Positions 1 through 9,112 of a DNA stretch of 64,000 nt are shown here, one piece after another. This DNA is from Saprospiraceae bacterium (GTDB taxonomy: Bacteria; Bacteroidota; Bacteroidia; Chitinophagales; Saprospiraceae): the NCBI GenBank assembly GCA_016718505.1, contig JADKDE010000004.1, positions 423,751 through 487,750 of the forward strand, written 5' to 3'. The notes beneath the pieces were generated by a model. The model ran no database searches and was not told the DNA's origin. It worked only from the letters and a program-made list of their open reading frames with translations. The position numbers and the translations under genes are program-made. Within the stretch, counting starts at the first letter, position 1; every line of letters begins with the position of its first letter.

Positions 1-1070
1 TATTCTATATCCACAGTACCTCGTTGAGCATTTACGGGAGTATTGATGTCCATTTTCTCAGGATTGAAATAATTCAATGCCATGATTTCGCGTTGAGACC
101 TGATGATATCTGATCTGCTGAATTTCGCACCTGGGCGCGTTCTTAATTCCCTACGAATCACGTGTTCGTGGGTTCTGTCATTGCCTCGTATTACAACTTT
201 ATCGATGGTCGCTTGAGCACCTTCTACTACTCTGATATCTACGTCGATAGAATCTTTGTAAACGGCTACTTCGGTTGGTTCTACATTGAAAAACAAATAA
301 CCTTCGTCCATGTACAAGGAGCTAATATCTCTACCATCCTGAGAGAATTTAAGGCGTTGTTCCAAAAGTTCCATATTGTAAACATCACCTTTTTTTATGC
401 CAAGCACATCTGCCAAAATCTTACTATTGTATATGGTATTTCCTTTCCAAGCAATATTTCTATAGTAGTATTTATTGCCTTCGTGTAGGGTAATTTTAAT
501 TATAAGGTCGCCATCTGGTTCTCTCCATACACTATCTTTTGTTATCATGGCGTCTTTATATCCGAGGGTATTGTAGTAAGCTATGATACTATTTTTGTCG
601 GTTTCATATTCATCGTCGATCAATTTGGAAGAAGAAAATAATTTCCACTTTCTGTGGGTATTTTTCATCTTTGATCTTAATTTTCGATCGGTAAGCACGG
701 TATTTCCCTCAAAGAGGATATTCTGAATCTTTACTTTTTCATCCTTTTTGATGATGAATAAGAGTTTGGTTCCATTTGGGCTTTTGTCATCGACCGTTTG
801 TGTTATATCAATTTTAGCATCTAGGTAGCCTTTTTCTTTAAAAAAAACACCCATCTTTTGTTTGATATTGCTTTTGGCATTTTCGGTAACGATGCTACCT
901 TTTGGGATAAATCTATCAACAATCTTTTGTAAATCCTCATGTTGAGATTTTTTCACACCCTGAAAAGAATATCGAGTCAAGCGCGGCAATTCGGTAATCT
1001 TTATCTCTAGAAAAATTGCATCACCGATTAATTTCTCTTGAAATATTTGGACATCTGAAAACAATTTTAA
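1..1070 (-). pseudogene. bamA: BamA outer-membrane assembly factor, POTRA part after the frameshift, cut by the window edge
   Basis: This is the continuation of the BamA reading frame after a one-base frameshift at about 1068-1074; the C-terminal beta-barrel lies beyond the left edge. BamA inserts beta-barrel proteins into the outer membrane. The frame reads POTRA-like text from its first residues (LKLFSDVQIF, then EIKITELPRLTRYSF), with further POTRA signatures such as FFKEKGYLDA, and ends at the edge with GTVDIEY, the usual junction between the last POTRA domain and the barrel. The frame is open to base 1. It should be fused to the 84-residue N-terminal piece at 1067-1321. Family assignment is firm; whether the break is biological is doubtful because BamA is essential. 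Confidence 0.85.
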
Positions 1071-1321
1071 TCTAAGGAGTTTTTCAGAGCATATCCAATT
1101 TCTTCACCAGGAACTCTTACTTTTTCTCCATTTTTTAAGCCTGAAACAGAAATAATAGCATTTTCATCGCTAAATTTAGCTCCTGTCACCTTTATTCCGC
1201 CAATTTCATAGATTTTAGTGTTGGTAAAATCAACGATGGGCTTGTCGATTGCTTGAGCAAAGACACCAGTTGTGGCGAATGAAATAAAAAGAACTAAAAA
1301 ATATTTTAAATTAATACTCAT
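1067..1321 (-). CDS. bamA: BamA N-terminal fragment (signal peptide and start of POTRA 1), truncated by frameshift
   Basis: This 84-residue piece has a Sec signal peptide (hydrophobic stretch about residues 6-20, ending GVFAQA) and the beginning of POTRA 1 (IGGIKVTGAKFSDENAI, then GYALKNSLD) before a TAA stop at 1067-1069. Restoring one T in the TT of gattaaaattg (to gatttaaaattg) gives NSLDLKLFSDVQIF, which is the normal BamA sequence, so this is the true 5' part of the gene. uppS lies 62 bases upstream on the same strand, an arrangement common in Bacteroidota, so the two are probably cotranscribed. Confidence 0.8.
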   Translation of the reverse strand: MSINLKYFLVLFISFATTGVFAQAIDKPIVDFTNTKIYEIGGIKVTGAKFSDENAIISVSGLKNGEKVRVPGEEIGYALKNSLD

Positions 1322-1383
1322 AAAATTATTACTAATAGATAAAGAGACGTAAAAAAAATGATAATAGTTTACAATTCCTTAGT

Positions 1384-2127
1384 TTAACTTTGGATTTGTT
1401 CACTTATTTTGCCAAATCTGCGTTCCCGATTTTGGAAATCGTAGATGGCTTCATATAAGTTTTCTTTGTGAAAGTCAGGCCACAAAGTATTGGTAAAGTA
1501 TAGTTCACTATATGCTATTTGCCACAGCAAAAAATTACTGATTCTGTGTTCTCCAGAAGTTCTAATCAAAAGCTCAGGGTCTGGAATGCCACTGGTGGCA
1601 AGATTTTGTTCAATGATTTGGTCGTCGATTTGTTCGGGGAGGAGCGAGCCATTTTGAACTAGGGACCCTATGGACTGCATGGCTTTTATCAATTCCCATT
1701 TTGCGCTATAATTCAATGCGAGTACCAAGGTCATTCTCGTGTTATTCTTGGTCTGTTCGATACCTTCCATAAGGGCTTTATATGTGCTAGACGGAAGTTT
1801 TTCAAGGCCTCCAATTGCTGTCAGCTTGATATTGTTTTTGTTGAGGGTTGAAATTTCTTTTCGGATGGTTTCGACAAGTAGGTTCATCAAGGCATTAATC
1901 TCGAAACTAGGGCGATTCCAGTTTTCAGTACTGAAAGCGTAAAGAGTCAAGTATTTAATCCCTAATTCAGCACTGGCTTCAGTAACTTCGCGCACAGCGC
2001 TAACTCCGTTGGTATGCCCGAAAACTCTAGGTTGCAACTTGTTTTTGGCCCATCGTCCATTCCCATCCATTATGATGGCGATGTGTTTGGGCAGCTTTTC
2101 TATGATTAATTTTTCTTTAAAATGCAT
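1384..2127 (-). CDS. uppS: Isoprenyl transferase (undecaprenyl diphosphate synthase)
   Basis: This cis-prenyltransferase condenses isopentenyl diphosphate onto farnesyl diphosphate to make the C55 lipid carrier for peptidoglycan and surface glycans. At 247 residues it is normal length. Signatures are MDGNGRWA with catalytic Asp21, the LTLYAFSTENWNRP segment (about 60-73), and RTSGEHRISNFLLWQIAYSE (about 189-208), which holds the basic residues that bind IPP. The start follows a TATCTTTG -7 box 25-32 bases upstream. bamA follows on the same strand. Confidence 0.95.
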   Translation of the reverse strand: MHFKEKLIIEKLPKHIAIIMDGNGRWAKNKLQPRVFGHTNGVSAVREVTEASAELGIKYLTLYAFSTENWNRPSFEINALMNLLVETIRKEISTLNKNNIKLTAIGGLEKLPSSTYKALMEGIEQTKNNTRMTLVLALNYSAKWELIKAMQSIGSLVQNGSLLPEQIDDQIIEQNLATSGIPDPELLIRTSGEHRISNFLLWQIAYSELYFTNTLWPDFHKENLYEAIYDFQNRERRFGKISEQIQS

Positions 2128-2151
2128 GAATAAAATAAATCAATAATCGCT

Positions 2152-2159
2152 CAAAGATA
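2152..2159 (-). promoter_or_regulatory. Candidate Bacteroidota -7 box for uppS-bamA
   Basis: TATCTTTG on the - strand, 25 bases before the uppS ATG, matches the TAnnTTTG consensus. No TTTG -33 element sits at the usual 19-21 base spacing; the nearest is 11 bases away, so this is a partial match. Confidence 0.35.
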
Positions 2160-2301
2160 GTTTTTTTTTTCAAATTAAAACGGCTAGTTTATGAGTTGGA
2201 AATAATGATACTATTCACTAAAAAAATCGTCAAATTAAGAAAGTAATAGGAGAGGGCAATTTTCTTAGGTGCCTTTAGACCAAAGTTTAGGTTATTTTCT
2301 A

Positions 2302-2309
2302 TATGTTTG
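2302..2309 (+). promoter_or_regulatory. Candidate -7 box for the GT4 sugar-phosphate transferase gene
   Basis: TATGTTTG matches TAnnTTTG and lies 29 bases before the ATG at 2338. I see no convincing -33 partner. Confidence 0.3.
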
Positions 2310-2337
2310 TTCTTTGTAAATACCATTTTAAGGAAAA

Positions 2338-3399
2338 ATGTACGATATCATACTGAGTTTTTTGACAGCTTTTACTGTGACATTTTTTGCCATTCCCTCT
2401 ATAATCAATATATCAAATGTCAAAGCGCTGTTCGATGAACCCAACGAGAGATCATCTCATAAACGAAAAATTCCATCATTAGGTGGAATTGGGATTTTTG
2501 CAGGATTTATATTTGCCATAGTATTTTGGACACCATTCAATGTATTTGAAGATCTGCAATACATTATTTGTGCTTTTTTATTGATATTTTTAATAGGGGC
2601 GAAGGACGATATACTGCCCATGTCACCGATGAAAAAGATGGTAGGTGAAATTTTGGCTGCCTGCATTTTGGTTTTTAAATCCAATTTATTTTTGGGTTCA
2701 TTTTTTGGGATATTTGGGATTTATGAATTGCCTTATTGGTTGGGGGTTTTGTTTACTATATTTACTATTGTCGTCATCATAAATGCATTTAATTTAATAG
2801 ATGGTATCAATGGGCTGGCCGGTTTTATAGGCTTGATAATTTCTTCAACTTTTGGTATTTGGTTTTTGGCGGTGGACAGGATTGAGCTGAGTATCGTAGC
2901 TTTTTCTATGGCTGGAGCTGTTATTGCCTTTCTTCATTATAATTTTTCACCAGCGAAAATATTTATGGGTGATACGGGCTCATTAATTTTGGGTTTAAAT
3001 AGTTCTATTTTGGCCTTGAAATTCATTGAACTGAACAACGCCATGCCTGATTCATTGTATGCGATAAAGTCAGTTCCAGCGGTGACGATTGGGATTTTGA
3101 TCATACCATTGTTTGATACAATACGTGTTTTTATTTTAAGGATTTTGCGGGGTCGATCTCCTTTTTATCCAGACAAAACACATATACATCACCTTCTCAT
3201 TGATTTAGGATACAGCCATGTCAAATCTACATTGATTTTATGTGCTGTAAATATTTTGTTCATAGGGATTTCACTCAGATTTCAAGATATCGGTACCTTA
3301 AATTTAATTTGGTTGATTTTAACATTAGCAACTATTGGCTCAGTAATTTTGTTATATTTGGCAAATAAAAAAATTAAACAAGAATCCAACAAGCTTTGA
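2338..3399 (+). CDS. WecA/TagO/MraY-like polyprenyl-phosphate sugar-1-phosphate transferase
   Basis: This multi-spanning membrane enzyme (353 residues, about ten hydrophobic segments) belongs to glycosyltransferase family 4. Such enzymes transfer a sugar-1-phosphate, usually GlcNAc-1-P, from a UDP-sugar to undecaprenyl phosphate to start glycan assembly. Family motifs are in order: SHKRKIPSLGGIGIF (40-54), the AKDD metal/substrate motif (88-91), NAFNLIDGINGLAG (149-162), YNFSPAKIFMGDTGSL (201-216) and the cytoplasmic HIHHLLIDLG (about 282). The HIHH form favours WecA/TagO over MraY. It may use the lipid carrier made by UppS nearby. The exact sugar cannot be read from sequence. Confidence 0.88.
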   Translation: MYDIILSFLTAFTVTFFAIPSIINISNVKALFDEPNERSSHKRKIPSLGGIGIFAGFIFAIVFWTPFNVFEDLQYIICAFLLIFLIGAKDDILPMSPMKKMVGEILAACILVFKSNLFLGSFFGIFGIYELPYWLGVLFTIFTIVVIINAFNLIDGINGLAGFIGLIISSTFGIWFLAVDRIELSIVAFSMAGAVIAFLHYNFSPAKIFMGDTGSLILGLNSSILALKFIELNNAMPDSLYAIKSVPAVTIGILIIPLFDTIRVFILRILRGRSPFYPDKTHIHHLLIDLGYSHVKSTLILCAVNILFIGISLRFQDIGTLNLIWLILTLATIGSVILLYLANKKIKQESNKL

Positions 3400-3430
3400 T
3401 TATTTAACTATAAATTTAAAAATTGAAATT

Positions 3431-4099
3431 ATGAAAAATGTGTCAAAATGCCTACTACTGGCAATCATTATGTTAACTTCTTTTACAAGCTTTGGTCAGG
3501 CTAGAGAGACAATGCGTGAGATGAGTCAAGGTATCCAGAACGCTTTGATTTTGGAGGTAAGTCCATCTACTGAAAAAATGGCTAAGAACACCTGGGAGGA
3601 TTATATCAAAAAGTTTGGTAAAACCAAACGGAATAAAAAATTTGATGAATGGTTTACGGATAATGCATCTGTAACTTCTATCAATGAAACCGGCTCGACC
3701 GACATTTATATGCAAATAAATCAAGCTGGAAATACTACCACGTTTTATCTTTTTGCTGATGCTGGGGCTGGTTTTATTTCAAAAGAAAAGGGGGTAGCGC
3801 AATACACTGGCGCTTCCAAATTTTTATATGACTTTGGGGTAGTGTATAGAAAGGCAATCGTTAATGATGATTTGAAAAAGGAAAAAGAGAAAAAAGAAGA
3901 TTTGGACGATCAAAAGAAGAAATTGATAAGAACCAATGAAAAATTACATAAGGAAATCACTGAAGCAAAAGAACTGATCAGTGAAAATGAGAAAAAGATC
4001 GAGCAAAATATCAAAGATCAAGAGAAAAACAAAATGGACATCGAAGGCCAAATAAAAATTATCGATGGCGTAATGAAGAAATTGAGTGAGATAAACTAA
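3431..4099 (+). CDS. Secreted protein with C-terminal coiled coil, function unknown
   Basis: I do not recognise a named family. The 222-residue product has a clear signal peptide (about 1-22, ending TSFGQA). A globular middle follows (about 23-145), and residues about 150-222 are highly charged and heptad-rich (KKEKEKKEDLDDQKKK and onward), a predicted coiled coil. It is probably periplasmic. It starts 31 bases after the preceding transferase gene and ends at a hairpin terminator shared with convergent dnaJ, so it may be cotranscribed with the transferase. Confidence 0.75.
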   Translation: MKNVSKCLLLAIIMLTSFTSFGQARETMREMSQGIQNALILEVSPSTEKMAKNTWEDYIKKFGKTKRNKKFDEWFTDNASVTSINETGSTDIYMQINQAGNTTTFYLFADAGAGFISKEKGVAQYTGASKFLYDFGVVYRKAIVNDDLKKEKEKKEDLDDQKKKLIRTNEKLHKEITEAKELISENEKKIEQNIKDQEKNKMDIEGQIKIIDGVMKKLSEIN

Positions 4100-4113
4100 A
4101 AAAGTTAAACGTA

Positions 4114-4147
4114 TAAAAAAAGGCTGTTTTTATGACAGCCTTTTTAC
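4114..4147. terminator. Bidirectional intrinsic terminator between the coiled-coil gene and dnaJ
   Basis: An 11-base-pair stem (aaaaaggctgt / acagccttttt) with an 8-base loop is flanked by an A run on the left and a T run on the right, so it can stop transcription from both converging genes. Confidence 0.8.
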
Positions 4148-4158
4148 TTTTAATCCGA

Positions 4159-5316
4159 TTATCCAAACATATCTCTCATTTTATCAAAAAATCCCTTCTC
4201 CTGAGATTCTTTGCCTGGATTGAAATTTGGCATTTCTTTCATTTTATGCAATAGAGATTCTTCGTCGGTTGTGAATTTTTTCGGCGTCCAAACGTGTACT
4301 TTTACGAGTTGATCGCCCTTGCCATAGGATTGAACATTAGGCAATCCTTTGTCTTTTAACCTAAATACTTTTCCAGAAGGTGTTCCAGGTGGTATTTTAA
4401 TCTTTACACGCCCATCTATCGTTGGTACTTCGACGCTAGTACCTAATATCAAATCAGCAAAATTCATCGATAATTCAAAAATTACATTTGAACCATCCCG
4501 CACGAGTGTTGGATGCGCCTCCTCTTCAATATTGATGATGAGGTCTCCAGCGGGTGCTCCGTGAGCTCCTACATTACCCTTTCCTGACATCGAAAGTTGT
4601 ATGCCATCGTGCACACCCTGTGGTATTTCGATGTCTATGGTTTCTTCCCCATAAACTCTACCTTCACCCTTACAATTAAGACATTGACTGGTTATGATTT
4701 GACCTAAGCCATTGCAGGTGTGACATACCCCTGTGGTCTGCATTTGCCCAAGGAAGGTATTTCGAACTTGCTTTACGTACCCAGAACCATGACAGGTAGA
4801 ACAGGTCTTTTTTGAATTGCTGTCCTTTGCGCCAGAACCTCCACAAGGGCTACATTTAATCTGCTTCTTTATCTTTATTTTTTTCTTGGCACCTTTGGCT
4901 ATTTCTTCAAGGTTCAGTTTTACTTTCACACGAAGATTTGATCCCCTTTGGCCACCTCCAGATCTAGAACTCCCTCCAAAAAATGAATCAAATGGGCTTC
5001 CTTCATCGGAAAATGCACTACCGAATTGTGAGAAAATATCCTCCATCGTCATGCCTCCAGATCGACGTCCACCACCAAATCCTGCATTTGGATCAACACC
5101 AGCATGACCATAACGATCATATTTGGCCTTTTTGTCGGCGTCGCTCAATATTTCGTATGCTTCTGCTGCTTCTTTGAATTTTTCTTCAGCACCCTTGTCA
5201 TCGGGATTCTTGTCTGGATGGTATTTCATCGCAGTCGCTCTGTATGCCTTTTTTATCTCTGCCTCTGAGGCATTCTTATTTAGCCCAAGTACTTGATAGT
5301 AATCTCTTTTTGCCAT
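4159..5316 (-). CDS. dnaJ: Chaperone DnaJ (Hsp40)
   Basis: DnaJ stimulates the ATPase of DnaK and delivers unfolded substrates. The 385 residues show the complete type I layout: J domain with the HPD tripeptide at 33-35, a Gly/Ser-rich linker (about 75-125), four zinc-finger CxxCxGxG repeats (about 155-222: CSPCGGSG, CSTCHGSG, CHTCNGLG, CLNCKGEG), and the C-terminal substrate-binding domains. It lies 14 bases after grpE on the same strand, forming a grpE-dnaJ operon. dnaK is not in the window. Confidence 0.97.
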   Translation of the reverse strand: MAKRDYYQVLGLNKNASEAEIKKAYRATAMKYHPDKNPDDKGAEEKFKEAAEAYEILSDADKKAKYDRYGHAGVDPNAGFGGGRRSGGMTMEDIFSQFGSAFSDEGSPFDSFFGGSSRSGGGQRGSNLRVKVKLNLEEIAKGAKKKIKIKKQIKCSPCGGSGAKDSNSKKTCSTCHGSGYVKQVRNTFLGQMQTTGVCHTCNGLGQIITSQCLNCKGEGRVYGEETIDIEIPQGVHDGIQLSMSGKGNVGAHGAPAGDLIINIEEEAHPTLVRDGSNVIFELSMNFADLILGTSVEVPTIDGRVKIKIPPGTPSGKVFRLKDKGLPNVQSYGKGDQLVKVHVWTPKKFTTDEESLLHKMKEMPNFNPGKESQEKGFFDKMRDMFG

Positions 5317-5330
5317 TGAATTTTATGAAT

Positions 5331-5885
5331 TTATTTTCCAACCACTACTTTCGCGTGGCGGATGAGTTTATTGTGTAAAAAATAACCATTTTCGACTGTA
5401 TCCACTATCTTGCCATGCAATTCTGGTGTGGTTACAGGGATTTCAGAAATGGCTTCATGAAATTCAGGATCAAACGCTTTACCATTTGTTTCCATAACTT
5501 CTAAACCCCTACTTTTTAAAAGTGAAGTGAATTTATGATACAACAAATTAATCCCTTCTGAAAATGGTTCAGTGCTATTAGGCACTTCAGCATTCTTTTT
5601 CGCCCTGTCAAAATCATCCAATATGGGCAATAAAGCTGTCAATGTGTCTTGTGCAGCATTTTTTATTAAATCGATTCTCTCTTTACTAGTTCTTTTTTTG
5701 AAATTATCAAACTCAGCATAGATTCGCAGATATTTATCCCTCATTTCGTTGAGTTCTGCCTTCAATTTGGCTATTTCACTCATTTCCTCATTGACTAAGT
5801 CCTCCTGTGCACTTTCGTTGACTTGTTCTATTATCTTATCTATTTGTTCTGAATCGTCCTTTAGATTTTTATCTTCTGTGCTCAT
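5331..5885 (-). CDS. grpE: Nucleotide exchange factor GrpE
   Basis: GrpE releases ADP from DnaK. The 184 residues have the usual acidic, low-complexity N-terminus (about 1-35), a long helix (about 36-95, including RDKYLRIYAEFDNFKKRT), and the C-terminal beta domain (about 125-184, including FDPEFHEAI and GYFLHNKLIRHAKVVV). It is the first gene of a grpE-dnaJ pair. I see no clear CIRCE or heat-shock operator upstream. Confidence 0.95.
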   Translation of the reverse strand: MSTEDKNLKDDSEQIDKIIEQVNESAQEDLVNEEMSEIAKLKAELNEMRDKYLRIYAEFDNFKKRTSKERIDLIKNAAQDTLTALLPILDDFDRAKKNAEVPNSTEPFSEGINLLYHKFTSLLKSRGLEVMETNGKAFDPEFHEAISEIPVTTPELHGKIVDTVENGYFLHNKLIRHAKVVVGK

Positions 5886-6006
5886 ATCTATTTTAATATT
5901 TAATTAAAAAATAATTATTGTTCAAATTCCTTGCCAACGTGTATAAATGCCATTTTGTCATATCGGTGGTTGTGAGAGTTAAGTCCAGTTTATCTAAATA
6001 TTTTGT

Positions 6007-6014
6007 TACTTTTG
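6007..6014 (+). promoter_or_regulatory. Candidate -7 box for glycyl-tRNA synthetase
   Basis: TACTTTTG fits the TAnnTTTG consensus, 31 bases before the ATG at 6045. The -33 region is not well conserved. Confidence 0.4.
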
Positions 6015-6044
6015 TGCTTAAAATATTAAAAAATACATAATAGA

Positions 6045-7595
6045 ATGGCCAGTCAAGATGAAATTTTTAAGAAAATTGTGTCTCATGCGAAAGAGTATGG
6101 TTTTGTTTTCCCATCCAGTGAAATTTATGATGGATTAAGTGCAGTTTATGACTATGGCCCCTATGGCGTAGAGCTTAAAAATAACCTCAAAACCTACTGG
6201 TGGAAGGCAATGACGCAAGTACACGAGAACATTGTGGGGATAGATGCAGCCATTTTCATGCATCCTAAAACATGGAAAGCTTCAGGCCATGTGGATGCTT
6301 TTAATGACCCAATGCTTGATAATAAAGATTCTAAGAAAAGGTATCGTGCTGACCAATTGATAGAAGGTTATATTGAAAAAATTGAAGATAAAATCAATAA
6401 AGAGGTTGAAAAAGCGAGCAAAAGGTTTGAAAATTTTGATGCCGAAATGTTTAAATCAACCAATCCTCGAGTCGTTGAATACCAAGTCAAATCAAAGGAA
6501 ATCACCCAAAGATTGGCAAATGCAATGACCAATAACGATATGGTCGATCTCAAGTCCATGATCGATGAATTGGAGATTGCTTGTCCTGAATCTGGATCAC
6601 GTAACTGGACGGAAGTGCGTCAATTCAACTTAATGTTCTCAACCCAATTGGGGAATATAGCAGGGGAGGAGAGTATTTTGTATTTGAGACCGGAAACGGC
6701 ACAGGGCATTTTCGTTAATTTTTTAAATGTTCAGAAGTCCTCACGAATGAAGATTCCTTTTGGCATAGCCCAAATCGGAAAAGCATTCAGAAATGAGATC
6801 GTAGCCAGACAATTTATTTTTAGAATGCGGGAATTTGAGCAAATGGAAATGCAATTTTTCGTGCCACCTGGTACCGAACTTGAATGGTACGAGCGATGGA
6901 AACAAATTCGATTAAAGTGGCATCACGCCATCGGACATCCGGCTAGTAAATTGAGATTTCACGATCACGATAATTTGGCGCATTATGCCAATGCTGCAGT
7001 GGACATTCAGTTCGAGTTTCCCTTTGGATTCAGAGAGTTGGAGGGTATTCATTCACGTACAGATTTTGACCTTTCGCAGCATGCTAATTTATCAGGAAAG
7101 AAAATAACTTATTTTGATCCCGAAAAAAATGAATCTTATATTCCTTATGTAATCGAAACTTCGATAGGATGTGATAGAATGTTTTTGGCTGCTTTAAGCC
7201 ATGCCTATACCGAAGAAACTTTATCAGATACTAAGGGCGAAGACAGTACTCGTGTTGTTCTTAAGCTACATCCAGCTATTGCCCCTGTAAAATGTGCCAT
7301 CTTACCTTTGGTCAAAAATAAGGAGGAATTGACTACAAAAGCGCGCCAGATATTCAAGGAATTGAAATTTTCATTTAACTGCCAATACGATGATAAGGAT
7401 GCCATCGGCCGACGATATAGAAGGCAAGATGCGATAGGTACTCCGTACTGTATTACAGTGGATTTTGAGACATTGACGGATGAAATGGTGACGATAAGGG
7501 ATAGAGACACGCTAGAACAGGTACGTATCCCTATTAGCGGGCTAAAAGAATATATTGCTGAAAAGGTTTCGATGGATAAAATATTAGCTGAATAA
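6045..7595 (+). CDS. glyQS: Glycine--tRNA ligase, single-chain (alpha2) type
   Basis: This class II synthetase charges tRNA-Gly. At 516 residues it is the homodimeric type shared with eukaryotes and Bacteroidota, not the alpha/beta heterotetramer. The N-terminus (FPSSEIYDGLSAVYDYGPYG) is diagnostic. Motif 2 is seen in QIGKAFRNEI with nearby RMREFEQMEMQFF, and motif 3 around IETSIGCDRMFLAAL. The C-terminal anticodon-binding domain begins about residue 405 (LHPAIAPVKCAILPL). Its stop is two bases from the convergent gpsA stop. Confidence 0.96.
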   Translation: MASQDEIFKKIVSHAKEYGFVFPSSEIYDGLSAVYDYGPYGVELKNNLKTYWWKAMTQVHENIVGIDAAIFMHPKTWKASGHVDAFNDPMLDNKDSKKRYRADQLIEGYIEKIEDKINKEVEKASKRFENFDAEMFKSTNPRVVEYQVKSKEITQRLANAMTNNDMVDLKSMIDELEIACPESGSRNWTEVRQFNLMFSTQLGNIAGEESILYLRPETAQGIFVNFLNVQKSSRMKIPFGIAQIGKAFRNEIVARQFIFRMREFEQMEMQFFVPPGTELEWYERWKQIRLKWHHAIGHPASKLRFHDHDNLAHYANAAVDIQFEFPFGFRELEGIHSRTDFDLSQHANLSGKKITYFDPEKNESYIPYVIETSIGCDRMFLAALSHAYTEETLSDTKGEDSTRVVLKLHPAIAPVKCAILPLVKNKEELTTKARQIFKELKFSFNCQYDDKDAIGRRYRRQDAIGTPYCITVDFETLTDEMVTIRDRDTLEQVRIPISGLKEYIAEKVSMDKILAE

Positions 7596-7597
7596 GC

Positions 7598-8653
7598 TCA
7601 AATAAAATCCACGTCTTGGTCATAGGGATATCTTAAAAGGTAAGGTATCGCTTTTCGAACGTCGAAGTTTTCATGCACGACCTTGTAAATCATATATATG
7701 ATCGGAATGGGGGTTTTGTAGTGCTTTGCTAGCTGCTGCACTATTTTAAGCGTTCTGACGCCCTCTGCCAGTTCAGGAAGGGAGGCGTTTATTTCTTCGG
7801 GAGTTTCTCCTTGAGCTATGCGTATGCCATAGGCAAAGTTGCGACTATTGGGGCTGGTGGCAGTAGCTATCAGATCACCAATACCAGCAGTTCCAAGAAA
7901 TGCCCTTGTTGTAGCTCCCATGGCATTGCCTATATAGATCATTTCACGCAATCCACGGGTTATCAACATGGCTTGAATATTTTTGCCAAGTCCAAGTCCT
8001 GTCAAAATTCCTGAGGCTAAGGCAATTATATTTTTTAGGGCACCGGCTAATTCAGCGCCAATCAATTCATGGGACCCAAAAACTGCAAAACTAGGGCTAT
8101 CCAAAACAGCTTTTCCAAGTTTTATTACCTCTTCGTATTTACTAGCAATGACAGTAGCTGCTGGCTGTCCTTCCATGATTTCTCGGGACAAATTGGGACC
8201 TGAAAGGCATCCTACTCGTACCAATGAACTTTCTTGAACCAAAACTTCGCTCATGGTTCTAATATGGGATCTCTGGATAGATGCTTTCAAAAGTTCTTTT
8301 TCGGTCAATCCCACCAAATCGAAGCCTTTGGTGCCGTGAATACAAATGTGATAGGGTTTGAAAAAAGGGGAGAAATCTCTTACCATGGAAGCGAAGGCTG
8401 TAGAGGGAATTACTGGGAAAATGACATCACAAGAACTTGTAATTTCCTCTTTATCATCAGTAGCTATGATTCTTTTTGATACCAAAAAACCTTGAAGTCG
8501 GTGGGTTTCGTTTATTATTTTGACTTTTTCTTTGTTACGAGTGTACATAAGTACATCGACATTTTTAGAAAGTAAATGGGCTATGGCTGCACCAAAACTA
8601 CCAGATCCTATCACCGCTACAGGTTTTTGACTCGTTGCCTTACTTTCTCCCAT
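7598..8653 (-). CDS. gpsA: NAD(P)H-dependent glycerol-3-phosphate dehydrogenase
   Basis: GpsA reduces dihydroxyacetone phosphate to sn-glycerol-3-phosphate for phospholipid synthesis in the cytoplasm. The chosen start gives 351 residues. The Rossmann motif VIGSGSFGAAIAH is near the N-terminus; HGTKGFD and the catalytic lysine region LAGALKNIIALASGI follow, with NSRNFAYG later. An upstream in-frame ATG at 8677 would add eight residues (MVILHLCK), but it overlaps a TAATTTTG -7 box, so the ATG at 8653 is preferred. Its stop is two bases from the glycyl-tRNA synthetase stop. Confidence 0.93.
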   Translation of the reverse strand: MGESKATSQKPVAVIGSGSFGAAIAHLLSKNVDVLMYTRNKEKVKIINETHRLQGFLVSKRIIATDDKEEITSSCDVIFPVIPSTAFASMVRDFSPFFKPYHICIHGTKGFDLVGLTEKELLKASIQRSHIRTMSEVLVQESSLVRVGCLSGPNLSREIMEGQPAATVIASKYEEVIKLGKAVLDSPSFAVFGSHELIGAELAGALKNIIALASGILTGLGLGKNIQAMLITRGLREMIYIGNAMGATTRAFLGTAGIGDLIATATSPNSRNFAYGIRIAQGETPEEINASLPELAEGVRTLKIVQQLAKHYKTPIPIIYMIYKVVHENFDVRKAIPYLLRYPYDQDVDFI

Positions 8654-8665
8654 CTTACAAAGATG

Positions 8666-8673
8666 CAAAATTA
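8666..8673 (-). promoter_or_regulatory. Candidate -7 box for gpsA
   Basis: TAATTTTG on the - strand, 12 bases before the ATG at 8653, fits TAnnTTTG. It argues for the shorter gpsA start. No clear -33 box is seen. Confidence 0.4.
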
Positions 8674-8836
8674 CCACAAGAATTGATAATTGTTTATTGC
8701 TTTTCTCCTTGTAAAAAAGTCCGATATTATGAGGACTTCCAAATTCTAATGAACTTATCTATAGATTTTTATTGCACCCTTGTTTATTTGAAATTTAATT
8801 CAAATGCTGATGATGATAACTTTTTTAATTAAACTA

Positions 8837-9112
8837 TCAGATGATTTCTTCCACCTTGCCTTTACTAGGATTCAAATTGCGATATACAGACCCTTCAATA
8901 TTTTTTTTCATTTGCCGAAAAATATCAAAGCTTGATTCTAAAAACTTCTCGTCCAAGATATCCTCGGCGATCTTGGCTGAAATATCCAAGGTTGAATCAA
9001 ATTTGTAGATTTGTTCCATCCCACCGCCATCGAGTTTTATAGAATATTTCTCATTATTAATAAAAATAGTAGCCTTTATCTGGTCAAATTGCATTTCTTT
9101 AACGATTCTCAT
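8837..9112 (-). CDS. Small conserved-looking protein of unknown function
   Basis: I do not recognise this 91-residue product. It has no signal peptide or membrane segment. An alternating hydrophobic N-terminal part (residues about 8-30) looks beta-rich, followed by a helix-rich half (about 40-75). The start overlaps the end of the DUF2520 gene by 14 bases, so it is translationally linked as the last gene of the ccmE-ccmF-DUF2520 run. That overlap is the main support for it being real. Confidence 0.6.
   Translation of the reverse strand: MRIVKEMQFDQIKATIFINNEKYSIKLDGGGMEQIYKFDSTLDISAKIAEDILDEKFLESSFDIFRQMKKNIEGSVYRNLNPSKGKVEEII

Noticed and set aside
162..488. 108-codon frame on the + strand opposite bamA
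   Set aside because: Complement of a conserved frame; no promoter or family features.
8786..8805. Inverted repeat atttgaa / ttcaaat
   Set aside because: Seven base pairs in AT-rich sequence is weak, with no T run and no fit to a gene end.
8635..8832. Open frame of 65 codons on the + strand between gpsA and the small gene at 8837
   Set aside because: Overlaps the gpsA start and promoter; low-complexity translation.
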